Positions 48,817 through 56,113 of a DNA stretch of 64,000 bases are shown in pieces (position 1 is the stretch's first letter; each line of letters begins with the position of its first letter). The stretch is from Terriglobales bacterium (lineage in GTDB: Bacteria > Acidobacteriota > Terriglobia > Bryobacterales > Bryobacteraceae): the NCBI GenBank assembly GCA_021372245.1, contig JAJFUV010000240.1:1-64000 (forward strand). The letters run 5' to 3'. The notes under the pieces were generated by a model that was given only the letters and a program-made list of their open reading frames with translations, was not told the origin of the DNA and ran no database searches. Position numbers and translations under genes: made by a program.

Positions 48817-49287
48817 ATGTCCCCATCCCCGGCCTGCCTGAGCCTCATCAGGCGCTACGAATCGCTGCGCCTGAAGGCGTATCTGTGCCCCGCTGGCGTG
48901 TGGACGTGCGGGTGGGGCCATACCCGCGGCGTGAAACCCGGAGATACCTGCACCCCGGAGCAGGCCGAAGCGTGGCTTCTTGAGGACACCGGGCGCGAGG
49001 CGGAAATCCTCTCCCGGATCGTCAAGGTGCCGCTGGCACAGGGGCAAATAGACTCCTTAGTAAGTCTTGCCTTCAACATGCGCGGAGGTGCCGCAGCTCT
49101 ACCCAAGAAGGCTCCGAAACTGTGGGCAAAACTGCACGCGGGCGACGTTCGCGGTGCCGCCGATGAGTTCCTGGATATGGACCGGGCCACGATGCCGGAC
49201 GGAACACGGGTTGTACTGCCGGGACTGACGCGCCGGCGCCGGGAGGAACGGGCGATGTTCCTGGAGGGATCATGCGAGAAATCCTGA
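48817..49287 (+). CDS. Phage lysozyme (GH24-type endolysin)
   Basis: 156 residues. RRYESLRLKAYLCPAGVWT followed by CGWGHT fits the E-x8-C-x5-T triad (Glu15, Cys24, Thr30) of P21-type endolysins. LVSLAFNMRGGA is the conserved helix of the second lobe. The enzyme cuts peptidoglycan at lysis. No signal peptide is seen, so a holin is needed for release. The last 16 bases overlap the next gene. Confidence 0.92.
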   Translation: MSPSPACLSLIRRYESLRLKAYLCPAGVWTCGWGHTRGVKPGDTCTPEQAEAWLLEDTGREAEILSRIVKVPLAQGQIDSLVSLAFNMRGGAAALPKKAPKLWAKLHAGDVRGAADEFLDMDRATMPDGTRVVLPGLTRRRREERAMFLEGSCEKS

Positions 49288-49985
49288 ATCGAGTTCTGAT
49301 TGTGGCGGGGATCCTCTGCCTTGCCACCATCACCGCCGCTACCATCCCCCTTGCCATCACCGCCTGGCAGTCACGGGATGACCTGCGCGGGGCCGTGTCG
49401 GGGTTCCGGTTGCTGGCTGACCGCAGCGCTGCACTCGTGGGCGAGACGGAGCCGGACGAACAGGGGGAACCGTTCACTGTGGCGCGGCTCGTGGCGACGT
49501 CAGGCGGCACGGTGTTACTAGTACGCCCGGTGCTGAAGGAATCCGCCGCGACCGTCAAAGCGGCGCGTAAACCGCTCAACGAGGCTGCGGAGACAATCAA
49601 GGCAGCGCGCCCAGTGCTAAGTGCCGCTAAGGGTGCCTTGGATGCCATACCGCCCGCAGTGGCTGTCGCGGAAGGCGCTGTGGTGGAACTGCGGGGCAAA
49701 CTCGCTCCAGCTCTCGAGAACGCAGCCGGGGTCGCACGCCAGATCAACGAGACGCTTCCGGCGTTCACTGACTGCGAGCAGAACCCCGCCTGCCTCGAGA
49801 ATCGCTGGAAGGGCCTCTCGTGGGATGCGGAGAAGAGTGCGCGGGAAGTGGCGCGGGTGGCACCCGTGGTCGCGGACAACGCGGCGGCAATCACGACGGA
49901 CGTTCGGACAGTGGCTAGGCGCGCGGCATCCCCCTGGAGCGTCGTCGTCACCGTTGCGAAAAAGATCAAAGACTGGATTTTCTAA
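49272..49985 (+). CDS. Membrane-anchored lysis-cassette protein
   Basis: 237 residues. One N-terminal hydrophobic helix (VLIVAGILCLATITAATIPL), then long amphipathic helices rich in Ala, Val and Lys (ESAATVKAARKPLNEAAETI). It overlaps the lysozyme gene. It may be an i-spanin-like or tail-collar-type membrane protein; a holin normally has more membrane segments. Function inferred only from position. Confidence 0.55.
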   Translation: MREILNRVLIVAGILCLATITAATIPLAITAWQSRDDLRGAVSGFRLLADRSAALVGETEPDEQGEPFTVARLVATSGGTVLLVRPVLKESAATVKAARKPLNEAAETIKAARPVLSAAKGALDAIPPAVAVAEGAVVELRGKLAPALENAAGVARQINETLPAFTDCEQNPACLENRWKGLSWDAEKSAREVARVAPVVADNAAAITTDVRTVARRAASPWSVVVTVAKKIKDWIF

Positions 49986-49996
49986 GGAGAAACAAT

Positions 49997-50365
49997 ATGT
50001 GGAGCGTCATCGCGAAGTACCTCAAGAAAGCCCTGCGAATCGGAGCGGCCATCGCGCCGGATATCGCATCGGCCTACAACCCCCTGCTCGGCGTGCTGGT
50101 GCAGCGCGTCAGTGATGCCGTGCTGAACGCGGAAGCCCTTGGTGGGCCCGGAAATGGGGCGACGAAGTGGGACGTCGCGCTGTCGATTACCGGGGCCGCT
50201 CTGCCGGAAATCGAGCGCGTATTCGCCGCGGCCGGAAAGCCGGTGAAAAACCGCGAGCTATTCATGCGGGGCATCGCCAAATTGCAGGATGGCATCGTGG
50301 ACGTCTACAACTCGACCGGCGAAGGGGCGAAACTGCCGGTGGTGGAGGCGGCTAAGGCGGCGTGA
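49997..50365 (+). CDS. Small amphipathic protein in lysis cassette
   Basis: 122 residues, AAGGAGAAAC upstream. The N-terminal 40 residues (YLKKALRIGAAIAPDIASAY) are amphipathic to hydrophobic; the rest is a compact helical domain. Could be a holin-associated or tape-like protein. Last gene before the terminator. Confidence 0.55.
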   Translation: MWSVIAKYLKKALRIGAAIAPDIASAYNPLLGVLVQRVSDAVLNAEALGGPGNGATKWDVALSITGAALPEIERVFAAAGKPVKNRELFMRGIAKLQDGIVDVYNSTGEGAKLPVVEAAKAA

Positions 50366-50371
50366 AGAAAT

Positions 50372-50395
50372 GGGGCGCCGCTCGGCCGACGCCCC
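50372..50395. terminator. Bidirectional terminator between convergent genes
   Basis: GGGGCG (50372-50377) pairs with CGCCCC (50390-50395), with an inner GCTCGGC part. It lies between the rightward lysis genes and the leftward gene ending at 50407, where a shared terminator is expected. T-rich stretches are weak on both sides. Confidence 0.6.
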
Positions 50396-50406
50396 TCTGA
50401 AAGTAT

Positions 50407-50670
50407 TTAGTCCCGCGGTACAAACTTCAACTCGACCCCGACAGGAACCGGGAATTCGTGCCCACAAGGGCACCGAAGCCGGTCCTCGTCGGGGTCCATT
50501 CTTTTTTGGGCCAGGTTTAGGCGCACCTCGCCATCGGATGAAACTTGCGAAACCTGCTCGATGCGCTCGATATACTCGAACCCAACTCCCGAGTGACCGC
50601 ACCCCGGGCACGACAAGACCTTCCGCAACGGGGAGGATTCGCTTTTACTTGCAACGTCTTGATTCAGCAT
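50407..50670 (-). CDS. Zinc-ribbon protein
   Basis: 87 residues from the ATG at 50670, chosen because GGAGGT lies six bases upstream; a start at 50700 would extend it. CPGCGHSG and, 42 residues later, CPCGHEFPV give a four-Cys zinc site. A promoter-like TTGTAC...GATAGA stands upstream on this strand. Function unknown. Confidence 0.65.
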   Translation of the reverse strand: MLNQDVASKSESSPLRKVLSCPGCGHSGVGFEYIERIEQVSQVSSDGEVRLNLAQKRMDPDEDRLRCPCGHEFPVPVGVELKFVPRD

Positions 50671-50761
50671 GAACTTACCTCCATTCAACAGACACCCCAA
50701 TTCCTTCTATCTTTAAACACAGAAGTAGCGTACAATCCCGAGTATCGGGCAAAATGGTCTT

Positions 50762-50950
50762 TTACTTGTCCGGCGATTTCTTGGTCTTGCCCTCTGGAAC
50801 TAATACCACCGAGGGCAGGTGTTGTTCAGCCAGGTCGCTGACCACATCACCTGCGTCACGGTCCTTTAGCGCCGCAAAGACCTTGATCCGCTGGTACGCT
50901 TCAGGCTCAAGCCGAACCTGAAGAAGTCGTTTTGGGCCTGATGGTTGCAT
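50762..50950 (-). CDS. Ribbon-helix-helix repressor-like protein
   Basis: 62 residues from ATG 50950; a longer open frame to 51058 would run through the promoter and operator. RLLQVRLEPEAYQRIKVFAA is a ribbon-helix-helix strand/helix; the second helix follows (AGDVVSDLAEQHL). Its promoter has overlapping inverted repeats, which points to autoregulation. It is divergent from another RHH-like gene at 51033. Confidence 0.75.
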   Translation of the reverse strand: MQPSGPKRLLQVRLEPEAYQRIKVFAALKDRDAGDVVSDLAEQHLPSVVLVPEGKTKKSPDK

Positions 50951-50957
50951 TGGCTCA

Positions 50958-50993
50958 CTTGAGATATTGTGCCCAATTACACAAATTGTCAAG
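50958..50993. promoter_or_regulatory. Palindromic operator with promoter (RHH target)
   Basis: CTTGAGATATTGTG (50958-50971) and CACAAATTGTCAAG (50980-50993) are inverted copies matching at 11 of 14 positions around an eight-base centre. On the leftward strand TTGACA (50987-50992), 17-base spacer, CAATAT (50964-50969) form a near-consensus promoter entirely inside the palindrome. A repressor bound here would block both divergent genes. Confidence 0.75.
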
Positions 50994-51032
50994 CAGAAAT
51001 TTGGGGACATGGGCACAGGAAGGCAAAACGCG

Positions 51033-51407
51033 ATGAAAGAACTCAAGCTCAGGCTCACAGAAGACGAATTCGACCGGTTCGCGAAGATCCTTTTTGACCG
51101 CGGGCGGATGAAGCGGCAGGCGGCACTCCTCGAGGCCGTGCGCGCCTGGATGAAAACTCCACGGTCTACTAGTACTAAAACCGAGGAAAAAAATAATCAA
51201 GCACGGCTGTTTGCTTCCCTATATAATGTGGACCGGAAATGGATACCCTATTTCCAGAAATTAGCGCGGATATTCAAATCGAGGAACCGTAAGGCAATCT
51301 CAGCAGTAACAGAAAACATCACTGTGTTTGAGGAATACATCAGGCTCCACCATGCCCAGAAAAAGGAAGAACACCCCGAAGAAGGCGGTCGTCCGGACGA
51401 GGACTGA
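51033..51407 (+). CDS. RHH-like DNA-binding protein with C-terminal extension
   Basis: 124 residues from ATG 51033 (AGGAAGG nine bases upstream; ATG 51009 in the same frame is less likely). MKELKLRLTEDEFDRFAKIL has the ribbon-helix pattern and ALLEAVRAWMKT the second helix. The remainder is a basic linker and helical domain (WIPYFQKLARIFKSRNRKAI). Divergent from the RHH gene at 50950; the two may regulate each other. Confidence 0.65.
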   Translation: MKELKLRLTEDEFDRFAKILFDRGRMKRQAALLEAVRAWMKTPRSTSTKTEEKNNQARLFASLYNVDRKWIPYFQKLARIFKSRNRKAISAVTENITVFEEYIRLHHAQKKEEHPEEGGRPDED

Positions 51408-51546
51408 GGATAACCTGCGCCGGCTGCGCGCACACATCCAACACCTTCAGGAACTCTACCGCGTAGCTCAGGAGCACCTTCCCCGGGCCGTCGCGGTGGC
51501 CTGTGCCGCGCTGGCCGTGGGCGAGTGGATGGAGATGATACGCTAG
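51352..51546 (+). CDS. Small basic helical protein
   Basis: 64 residues from ATG 51352, overlapping the preceding gene by 56 bases. Basic N-terminus (MPRKRKNTPKKAVVRTR), then helices (NLRRLRAHIQHLQELYRVAQ) and a hydrophobic end. Convergent with the next gene, whose stop overlaps its own. Confidence 0.5.
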   Translation: MPRKRKNTPKKAVVRTRTEDNLRRLRAHIQHLQELYRVAQEHLPRAVAVACAALAVGEWMEMIR

Positions 51547-51884
51547 GATTGCCACGGAAGTTTGCCCTCGCGGGCGGCCCAGCCGCCTTCGGGGATCCAG
51601 GGGATGTAGCGGTCCCACGTACTGACCGGCTTCTCTTTTTCGGCCAGCGAGCGGGCGCGTTCCGGCGTCATGGGTTTGGATTTCTTTGCCCAGGAAACGA
51701 CGTGCCCGCAACCGCCGCACGTGGCCGTGATCTTGCGGGCACCATCCGTGACGGTTTCGGCGTCGTAGGACCAACTGCGTTTCGAACAGATAGCGCAGGG
51801 CTTCATGCGGCTCTGTTTCTCGCGCTTTGGAGCCGGTTGATTGCCCTTCGCATACTCAGCGGAAAGTGCGCGAATTTGAGCCAT
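51543..51884 (-). CDS. Zinc-ribbon protein
   Basis: 113 residues; ATG 51884 preferred because AGGTG lies six bases upstream, though starts at 51890 and 51893 are possible. CAICSKRSW followed 22 residues later by CGGCGHVVSW forms a zinc ribbon. A charged helix and a Trp-rich end follow (WDRYIPWIPEGGW). Role unknown. Confidence 0.65.
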   Translation of the reverse strand: MAQIRALSAEYAKGNQPAPKREKQSRMKPCAICSKRSWSYDAETVTDGARKITATCGGCGHVVSWAKKSKPMTPERARSLAEKEKPVSTWDRYIPWIPEGGWAAREGKLPWQS

Positions 51885-51893
51885 TGTCATCAC

Positions 51894-52095
51894 CTGTTTC
51901 TTCCTTCATGAAACACCTCGGGCTTCCCCCTGAATTCCCATCAGGGCAACCTACTTCCCTCATAGGACACGATTCACTGGGTTCTTGAAGCCATCTACCG
52001 GCAAGTTTTCAGCAGACCTGGACGTAGCCCGTCTTGCAGGATCGACTACCTGCCCGTTGCCAGGAATTTGCGCCAGCAGTACGCCTCATCGGTGC
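51894..52095. other. Intergenic stretch, no feature recognised
   Basis: About 200 bases between two leftward genes. No open frame, hairpin terminator or promoter was recognised with confidence. Confidence 0.5.
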
Positions 52096-53004
52096 CTATT
52101 TCCGTAACCCATTTCCAGCAGCAGGCCGTTGTTTTTCGGGTAAGGAGTCCTGCGAACCAACCGCCTCGCTCACGGGCGAGGGAATCGTGTCTTCAGCGTG
52201 TTGCATCTGGCTTTGTGGCAAAGTAGCCAGCGAACCGATAGTGCCGGAATCCCCCGGCAGGGAAACAAAACTCAGCTTTCTCCCGTCGCGCCGCAAACAA
52301 ACACCGCGAATCTTTCCCTGTTCGGCCCAGTGCGTGAGGCAAGCGCGGGCACTGCTGGTGTTCGCGTAGTGGCTTTCGCGCAGCAACGCGATCGCTTCCT
52401 TGACCGGGATGCCAGGGTGCTCCGCGACAACTCTCCGCAGTTCGGCGCACGTCCTCTGGAACGGGGTCCACTTGTGGCCCTCTGCGCTACCGGCCGGCGC
52501 GAACGTTTGGTGCTCGGGTGAGAGGACTTCCAGGATTCTATTTGCTTCGGCGTGGCGGTTTATGTGGGCGTCAAGGTCTTCGTCCACGGTGGGGCACTCC
52601 CACTGGTAGTCACGTGCTACCTGGATGATGCCGACGCCGTGGTCACGGCAAAGCCTTTCGAGCAACCAGGACCGTTTGTATCCTGGGCGGGTGTACGTGC
52701 CGCGGCGCGGCTTAGGTACCGCCACTGATACCCAGTGTGCATCGTGCATCCAGCGTAGCGCCTGCTCGATGACGTCAACGCCAAACTGTAGCTTGCACTC
52801 GATAACCCAGACGTGTCTGTTTTGGACGGCCACAATGTCGGCGGTGCGGCCGCCCCACAAATGCTGGACCTCTTGGTAAACAGTCCAGCGCTGGGATTGA
52901 AGCCATGCAACCACGGGGCGGGCGAGGTCAACTTCCGCTGTGAATTTATAGGGAGCCCTACGTGAATCTACGGTCGTTTTCGAACTGTTAACTGGCTGGC
53001 TCAT
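52096..53004 (-). CDS. PD-(D/E)XK nuclease-like protein with C-terminal winged helix
   Basis: 302 residues. Residues 25-92 form a restriction-type nuclease core: QEVQHLWGGRTADIVAV (Glu45, Asp56), VWVIECKLQ (Glu69-Cys-Lys71) and DVIEQALRW (Gln81). All catalytic residues seem present. Residues 185-245 look like a winged helix (PGIPVKEAIALLRESHY; ARACLTHWAEQGKIRGVCL). Could process recombination intermediates, act on foreign or host DNA, or be a Holliday-junction type enzyme; not resolvable from sequence. It has its own promoter. Confidence 0.75.
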   Translation of the reverse strand: MSQPVNSSKTTVDSRRAPYKFTAEVDLARPVVAWLQSQRWTVYQEVQHLWGGRTADIVAVQNRHVWVIECKLQFGVDVIEQALRWMHDAHWVSVAVPKPRRGTYTRPGYKRSWLLERLCRDHGVGIIQVARDYQWECPTVDEDLDAHINRHAEANRILEVLSPEHQTFAPAGSAEGHKWTPFQRTCAELRRVVAEHPGIPVKEAIALLRESHYANTSSARACLTHWAEQGKIRGVCLRRDGRKLSFVSLPGDSGTIGSLATLPQSQMQHAEDTIPSPVSEAVGSQDSLPEKQRPAAGNGLRK

Positions 53005-53081
53005 CCGTCTGCCAACGGTTTTGGAGGTTGGGCGACGTGGCAGCGCCGCCCGGTTGGGGCCTCCAAAGACTGTCCAGCCTC

Positions 53082-53111
53082 AGAATACCGTAATTAGTTA
53101 CCTGTCGTCAA
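53082..53111 (-). promoter_or_regulatory. Promoter of the nuclease gene with TTACGG in the spacer
   Basis: On the leftward strand: TTGACG, 18-base spacer ending in TTACGG (CCGTAA on the + strand, 53088-53093), then TATTCT. The motif touches the -10 box. 78 bases before the start codon. Confidence 0.6.
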
Positions 53112-53131
53112 GCGTTTCCGTAGCCCCATCC

Positions 53132-53419
53132 CTACCGCCCACCCTCGCCCTGCATCGCCGACACCTCCATCTCGACCAGGGCGCGTAGCAACTTGGCCTT
53201 CGGCGAGGCCGTGCGGAGCAGCGCGAGGTAGGTGTCCAGGGCGTTGCGCTCACGCTGGGTGATGTCGTCGGTGTCGGTAGCACCGGGGCGAGGTGTAGCC
53301 CATCGAGGATTCTTGCATCTGGCACAGACGGTAGGAATTACTCCCGGCCTTTTCGGATACCAGTCGAAACCGCATCTGAAGCAGTGCAGTTGTTCTATAA
53401 CTTCCTTTTTTTCTTTCAT
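53132..53419 (-). CDS. Small zinc-ribbon protein
   Basis: 95 residues; GGAGG eight bases before the start. HCFRCGFDWYPKRPG and VCARCKNPRWATP make a four-Cys ribbon of a type frequent in phages ('C.RCG..W.PR...P..C..CK...W..P'). The C-terminal half is a helical extension. A close relative of the ribbon is encoded on the opposite strand at 53591. Confidence 0.75.
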   Translation of the reverse strand: MKEKKEVIEQLHCFRCGFDWYPKRPGVIPTVCARCKNPRWATPRPGATDTDDITQRERNALDTYLALLRTASPKAKLLRALVEMEVSAMQGEGGR

Positions 53420-53457
53420 TTCGTGCGCCTCCAGTAGTAGTACTGAACCCTTCCGCC

Positions 53458-53486
53458 ATCGTAACCGTTTGCCCTCTCCGTGTCAA
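53458..53486 (-). promoter_or_regulatory. Strong leftward promoter
   Basis: TTGACA (53481-53486 on the + strand as TGTCAA), 17-base spacer, TACGAT (53458-53463). It has a perfect -35 and spacing. GTTACGG/CCGTAAC half-sites lie just upstream (53496-53502). Drives the gene ending at 53132. Confidence 0.75.
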
Positions 53487-53551
53487 CCTGAAACCGTTAC
53501 GGTTCCGTATCCCACCAGGAACCAGTGTGAAAAAAAAGTCCAATTTTTTCC

Positions 53552-53580
53552 TTGCGTTCATCCGTAACTTGCCGTATGGT
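53552..53580 (+). promoter_or_regulatory. Rightward promoter with CCGTAAC motif
   Basis: TTGCGT (53552-53557), 17-base spacer containing CCGTAAC (53562-53568), TATGGT (53575-53580). A GTTACGG half-site occurs at 53594-53600 just inside the gene. It starts the rightward operon toward the recombination genes and is divergent from the promoter at 53458. Confidence 0.65.
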
Positions 53581-53590
53581 TGAAGGGTAA

Positions 53591-53848
53591 ATGGTTACGG
53601 CAACGGAAGGAAAAGACAAACACAACACGGTGCCGATGGTACGGCGCCACCACTGTTTTAGCTGCGGCAAGGACTGGTATCCCCGCGCCGCCGAACGTCC
53701 ATCCCGTTGCCCGGATTGCAAGTCACGCCGTTTCGACGACGAGGCTCTCTGGAATTACCGAAAGCAAGTCGGGATGGCGAGTTCCACTCCGAACGAGTTT
53801 CGGAAAGGGAAACATCTCAAAGTGGCGCAGAAAGGAGCGCAACAGTGA
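53591..53848 (+). CDS. Small zinc-ribbon protein
   Basis: 85 residues. HCFSCGKDWYPRAAERPSRC and PDCKSRRFDDEALW form the same ribbon as the divergent gene at 53419, so they are probably paralogues. First gene of the right-hand operon. Confidence 0.75.
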   Translation: MVTATEGKDKHNTVPMVRRHHCFSCGKDWYPRAAERPSRCPDCKSRRFDDEALWNYRKQVGMASSTPNEFRKGKHLKVAQKGAQQ

Positions 53849-54105
53849 TCGAGTTCATTTCTATTGAAGACATTCCGAAAGCGAATAGGCGCGGGCCGCG
53901 GCCGGGAGGGCCAACGGAGTTGGTCCGCGAACTACTGGCGAACCCGGGCAAAGCAGCAAGGATTCCGCTAGGTGGAAGAACAAGGGAGTCGGTGGTGTCA
54001 TCACTGTCGATGCCTTCCAAGAAGTTGGGCTGTCGCATCTCGACTACCCTTGCGGAATCTCGCGATGCCATCTATGCGTGGATCGCCCAAAAGGTGGAGA
54101 AGTAG
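53845..54105 (+). CDS. Small protein, paralogue of 55084 gene
   Basis: 86 residues from GTG 53845 (AAAGGAG upstream). MIEFISIEDIPKANRRG, LLANPGKAARIPLGGR and KKLGCRISTTL align with the protein at 55084 (MIELIPTEKIP; LLANPGMAAKVPVGGR; KRLGCRATV). The conserved ends suggest a small compact domain, possibly nucleic-acid binding. Overlaps the preceding stop. Confidence 0.65.
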   Translation: MIEFISIEDIPKANRRGPRPGGPTELVRELLANPGKAARIPLGGRTRESVVSSLSMPSKKLGCRISTTLAESRDAIYAWIAQKVEK

Positions 54106-54156
54106 CAGCCACGCACAAGGGCCGGCGGGCGGTAAAGAAGACGGAGGCATAAACGA

Positions 54157-54474
54157 ATGATTCGAGTTTGCGAGAAGTGCAGTCACATCACCGGCCAGCG
54201 GCACTGCGTGTACTGCGGCCACGGAGAACCCGGGCAGCGTCCGCGCCACAGTTTCGGCTTGGATATTCGCCCGAAGAACCAAGGTTCGCGCCAGCAGGAG
54301 CGGCATCAGGACATCACCCACGCGATGCAGGCCGTCAACGAGAAGAATCTGAAGCCGGTGTACGACAAGGGCACGGGCTTGCACGTAGGCTTCTCTGGCA
54401 TGTCCCGCAAGGACCGCCGGAAACTCGCACGGGCGTACTTCAAGGGCGAGTGGCGGAAACGGAAGGCGGCCTAG
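54157..54474 (+). CDS. Small zinc-knuckle protein with basic tail
   Basis: 105 residues. CEKCSHITGQRHCVYCGHGE at 5-24 has two C-x2-C pairs, like a zinc ribbon; the C-terminal end is basic (MSRKDRRKLARAYFKGEWRK). Plausible RNA or DNA binder. Function unknown. Confidence 0.6.
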   Translation: MIRVCEKCSHITGQRHCVYCGHGEPGQRPRHSFGLDIRPKNQGSRQQERHQDITHAMQAVNEKNLKPVYDKGTGLHVGFSGMSRKDRRKLARAYFKGEWRKRKAA

Positions 54475-54476
54475 CC

Positions 54477-54899
54477 ATGGCTCACACGGACTACCTGGAA
54501 ACCCTCTTCGACAAAGAGCAGTTCTGCGCGGCGATCCGAAACGCGATGGACGACCTGACGGGCGTTGCGTTCGATGCCATCGCAGTCACCGGGAACTCCG
54601 GCGCGATCTTTGGTGGCGCACTGGCGGTGGCGATGAATAAATCGCTATTCCTGGTTCGCAAACCGAACGACGACACGCACTCCGGCTATCGCATCGAGGG
54701 GCCAGACGAAGCTCAGTCCTACGTGTTCGTGGATGACTGCGTGGACACTGGAATAACGCTGCGGCGTGTTCACGAAGCCATGTCGAAGGAGTTCCCGAAT
54801 GTGAAGTACTTGGGCTGCTACACGTACCGGGACGATTGCTCAAGGGGGCGTAAGTACGTGGCAGCAGCAGACGAGTTGAAGTTGAACGGAGGAGCCTAG
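54477..54899 (+). CDS. Type I phosphoribosyltransferase-like protein
   Basis: 140 residues from ATG 54477. AFDAIAVTGNSGAIFGGALA and YVFVDDCVDTGITL (the PRPP-binding motif, VDDCVDTG at 85-92) are the PRTase hallmarks; SLFLVRKPND is the expected flexible-loop strand. Catalyses transfer between PRPP and a base; the base is not predictable. Probably nucleotide salvage. Confidence 0.85.
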   Translation: MAHTDYLETLFDKEQFCAAIRNAMDDLTGVAFDAIAVTGNSGAIFGGALAVAMNKSLFLVRKPNDDTHSGYRIEGPDEAQSYVFVDDCVDTGITLRRVHEAMSKEFPNVKYLGCYTYRDDCSRGRKYVAAADELKLNGGA

Positions 54900-54901
54900 C
54901 C

Positions 54902-55087
54902 ATGCCCTACACCCGCCCCCAGGTACGCATGATCGTCGAGACCGCCATCCGCAACACCTATCCGCCCTGCGCCGATACGGACTCCCGGGTTGAGGAACTG
55001 CGGAAGGCGGCGGATCGGGTGATGGAGGCGGTGGAGGAGCGGGACGCGAGGCGGGTGAAGGTGATGGTGAAAGGAGCAGGACGATGA
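54902..55087 (+). CDS. Small helical protein
   Basis: 61 residues, start two bases after the PRTase stop. Helical and charged (VEELRKAADRVMEAVEERDA) with a basic end. Overlaps the next start. Confidence 0.55.
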   Translation: MPYTRPQVRMIVETAIRNTYPPCADTDSRVEELRKAADRVMEAVEERDARRVKVMVKGAGR

Positions 55088-55329
55088 TTGAACTTATTCC
55101 GACTGAGAAGATTCCCACGCGCGACCGAGCGGATGGCCTGGTTGCTGTGATTCGCAGCCTTTTGGCGAACCCCGGCATGGCGGCGAAAGTCCCGGTGGGT
55201 GGCCGCAAGAAAAACGCCCTGACGACAAATATTCTAATCACCGCCAAGCGCCTTGGGTGTCGCGCCACCGTCTCCAGCGTGCGTGGCTCGAACGACTTCG
55301 TCTACGTGCGACTGGTGGGTGACAAATAA
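55084..55329 (+). CDS. Small protein, paralogue of 53845 gene
   Basis: 81 residues. Shares MIE(F/L)I..E.IP, LLANPG.AA..P.GGR and K.LGCR with the protein at 53845. ATG within an overlap of the preceding gene; its stop overlaps the next ATG. A duplicated gene whose copies are separated by three genes. Confidence 0.65.
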   Translation: MIELIPTEKIPTRDRADGLVAVIRSLLANPGMAAKVPVGGRKKNALTTNILITAKRLGCRATVSSVRGSNDFVYVRLVGDK

Positions 55330-55658
55330 TGACCCCCTCCCTCCTCTCCGACCTCCGCGCCGCCCTGGAATCCAAGCGCGCCGAACTCCGCGGTCCCAAG
55401 CGCGAGGACATCGAAATCACCAAATGGGCCGACCCAATCGACCAATCCCAGGCCGACCAGCTTCGTGAACAAGCCGATGGTGAGGCCAACCGGGTGGATG
55501 GGCACCTGAAGGCCATCAACGAGGCGCTGGCACGGATGAAGGCCGGTGAGTACGGGATCTGCGAGGAGTGCGGCGAAGAGATTCCCGAGAAGCGGCTGCG
55601 GGCTGTGCCGTGGGCGAGGCGATGTGTGGCGTGCCAGGAAGAGATGGAGAAGAGGTAG
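55329..55658 (+). CDS. DksA/TraR-type zinc-finger protein
   Basis: 109 residues. WADPIDQSQADQLREQADGE and ALARMKAGEYGICEECGEEI then RRCVACQ: a C4 zinc finger (Cys78, Cys81, Cys99, Cys102) at the end of a coiled coil, exactly the DksA/TraR layout. These proteins enter the RNA polymerase secondary channel and alter promoter response. Longer than TraR (73) and shorter than DksA (151). It may redirect host transcription during infection. Confidence 0.88.
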   Translation: MTPSLLSDLRAALESKRAELRGPKREDIEITKWADPIDQSQADQLREQADGEANRVDGHLKAINEALARMKAGEYGICEECGEEIPEKRLRAVPWARRCVACQEEMEKR

Positions 55659-55660
55659 CG

Positions 55661-56113
55661 ATGCCTGACCAGACCCCGTCCCAACGCGCGGCCGAGAAGA
55701 TCCGCGCCATTATCGCGGCTGTTCGCGTGGATGGCAGCGTACCCGTGCCCGATATCACCGCCATCATCGACGCCGAGTGCACCGCAGAACCCGCCCAGTG
55801 GATGCGGGAGGCAGCGGAAGAGATTACGGAGGCGTTGCGTCAGTTCACCTTCAAGGAACTAGGGATAGAGCCCATTGAAGATGGACTAACGGAAGAAGGC
55901 GAGGCGAGTAATGCGAGAGAACGGGCTGTAATCGCCGCTGTGCTCGCCCGCCACCGCGATGCCGAGGTAGAGCGGCTAACCGGGCAGGTTAACGCCATCA
56001 AGTCCGAAATCGCAGGCGATGCCAACTTCGGGCGGCTCGTGGAACTGGTGTTCTACGGCCCATTGCGCGAGGCAGAGGCCGAACTGCGGAGGTTGAAGGT
56101 GGTGATGGGATGA
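55661..56113 (+). CDS. Hypothetical helical protein
   Basis: 150 residues from ATG 55661. Helical throughout (TPSQRAAEKIRAIIAAVRVD; HRDAEVERLTGQVNAIKSEI). Similar in style to other small early proteins here; no family recognised. ATGA overlap with the next gene. Confidence 0.55.
   Translation: MPDQTPSQRAAEKIRAIIAAVRVDGSVPVPDITAIIDAECTAEPAQWMREAAEEITEALRQFTFKELGIEPIEDGLTEEGEASNARERAVIAAVLARHRDAEVERLTGQVNAIKSEIAGDANFGRLVELVFYGPLREAEAELRRLKVVMG

Noticed and set aside
52102..52108. Another CCGTAAC copy
   Set aside because: It falls in the 3' coding end of the leftward nuclease gene with no start after it, so it was not counted as a promoter motif.
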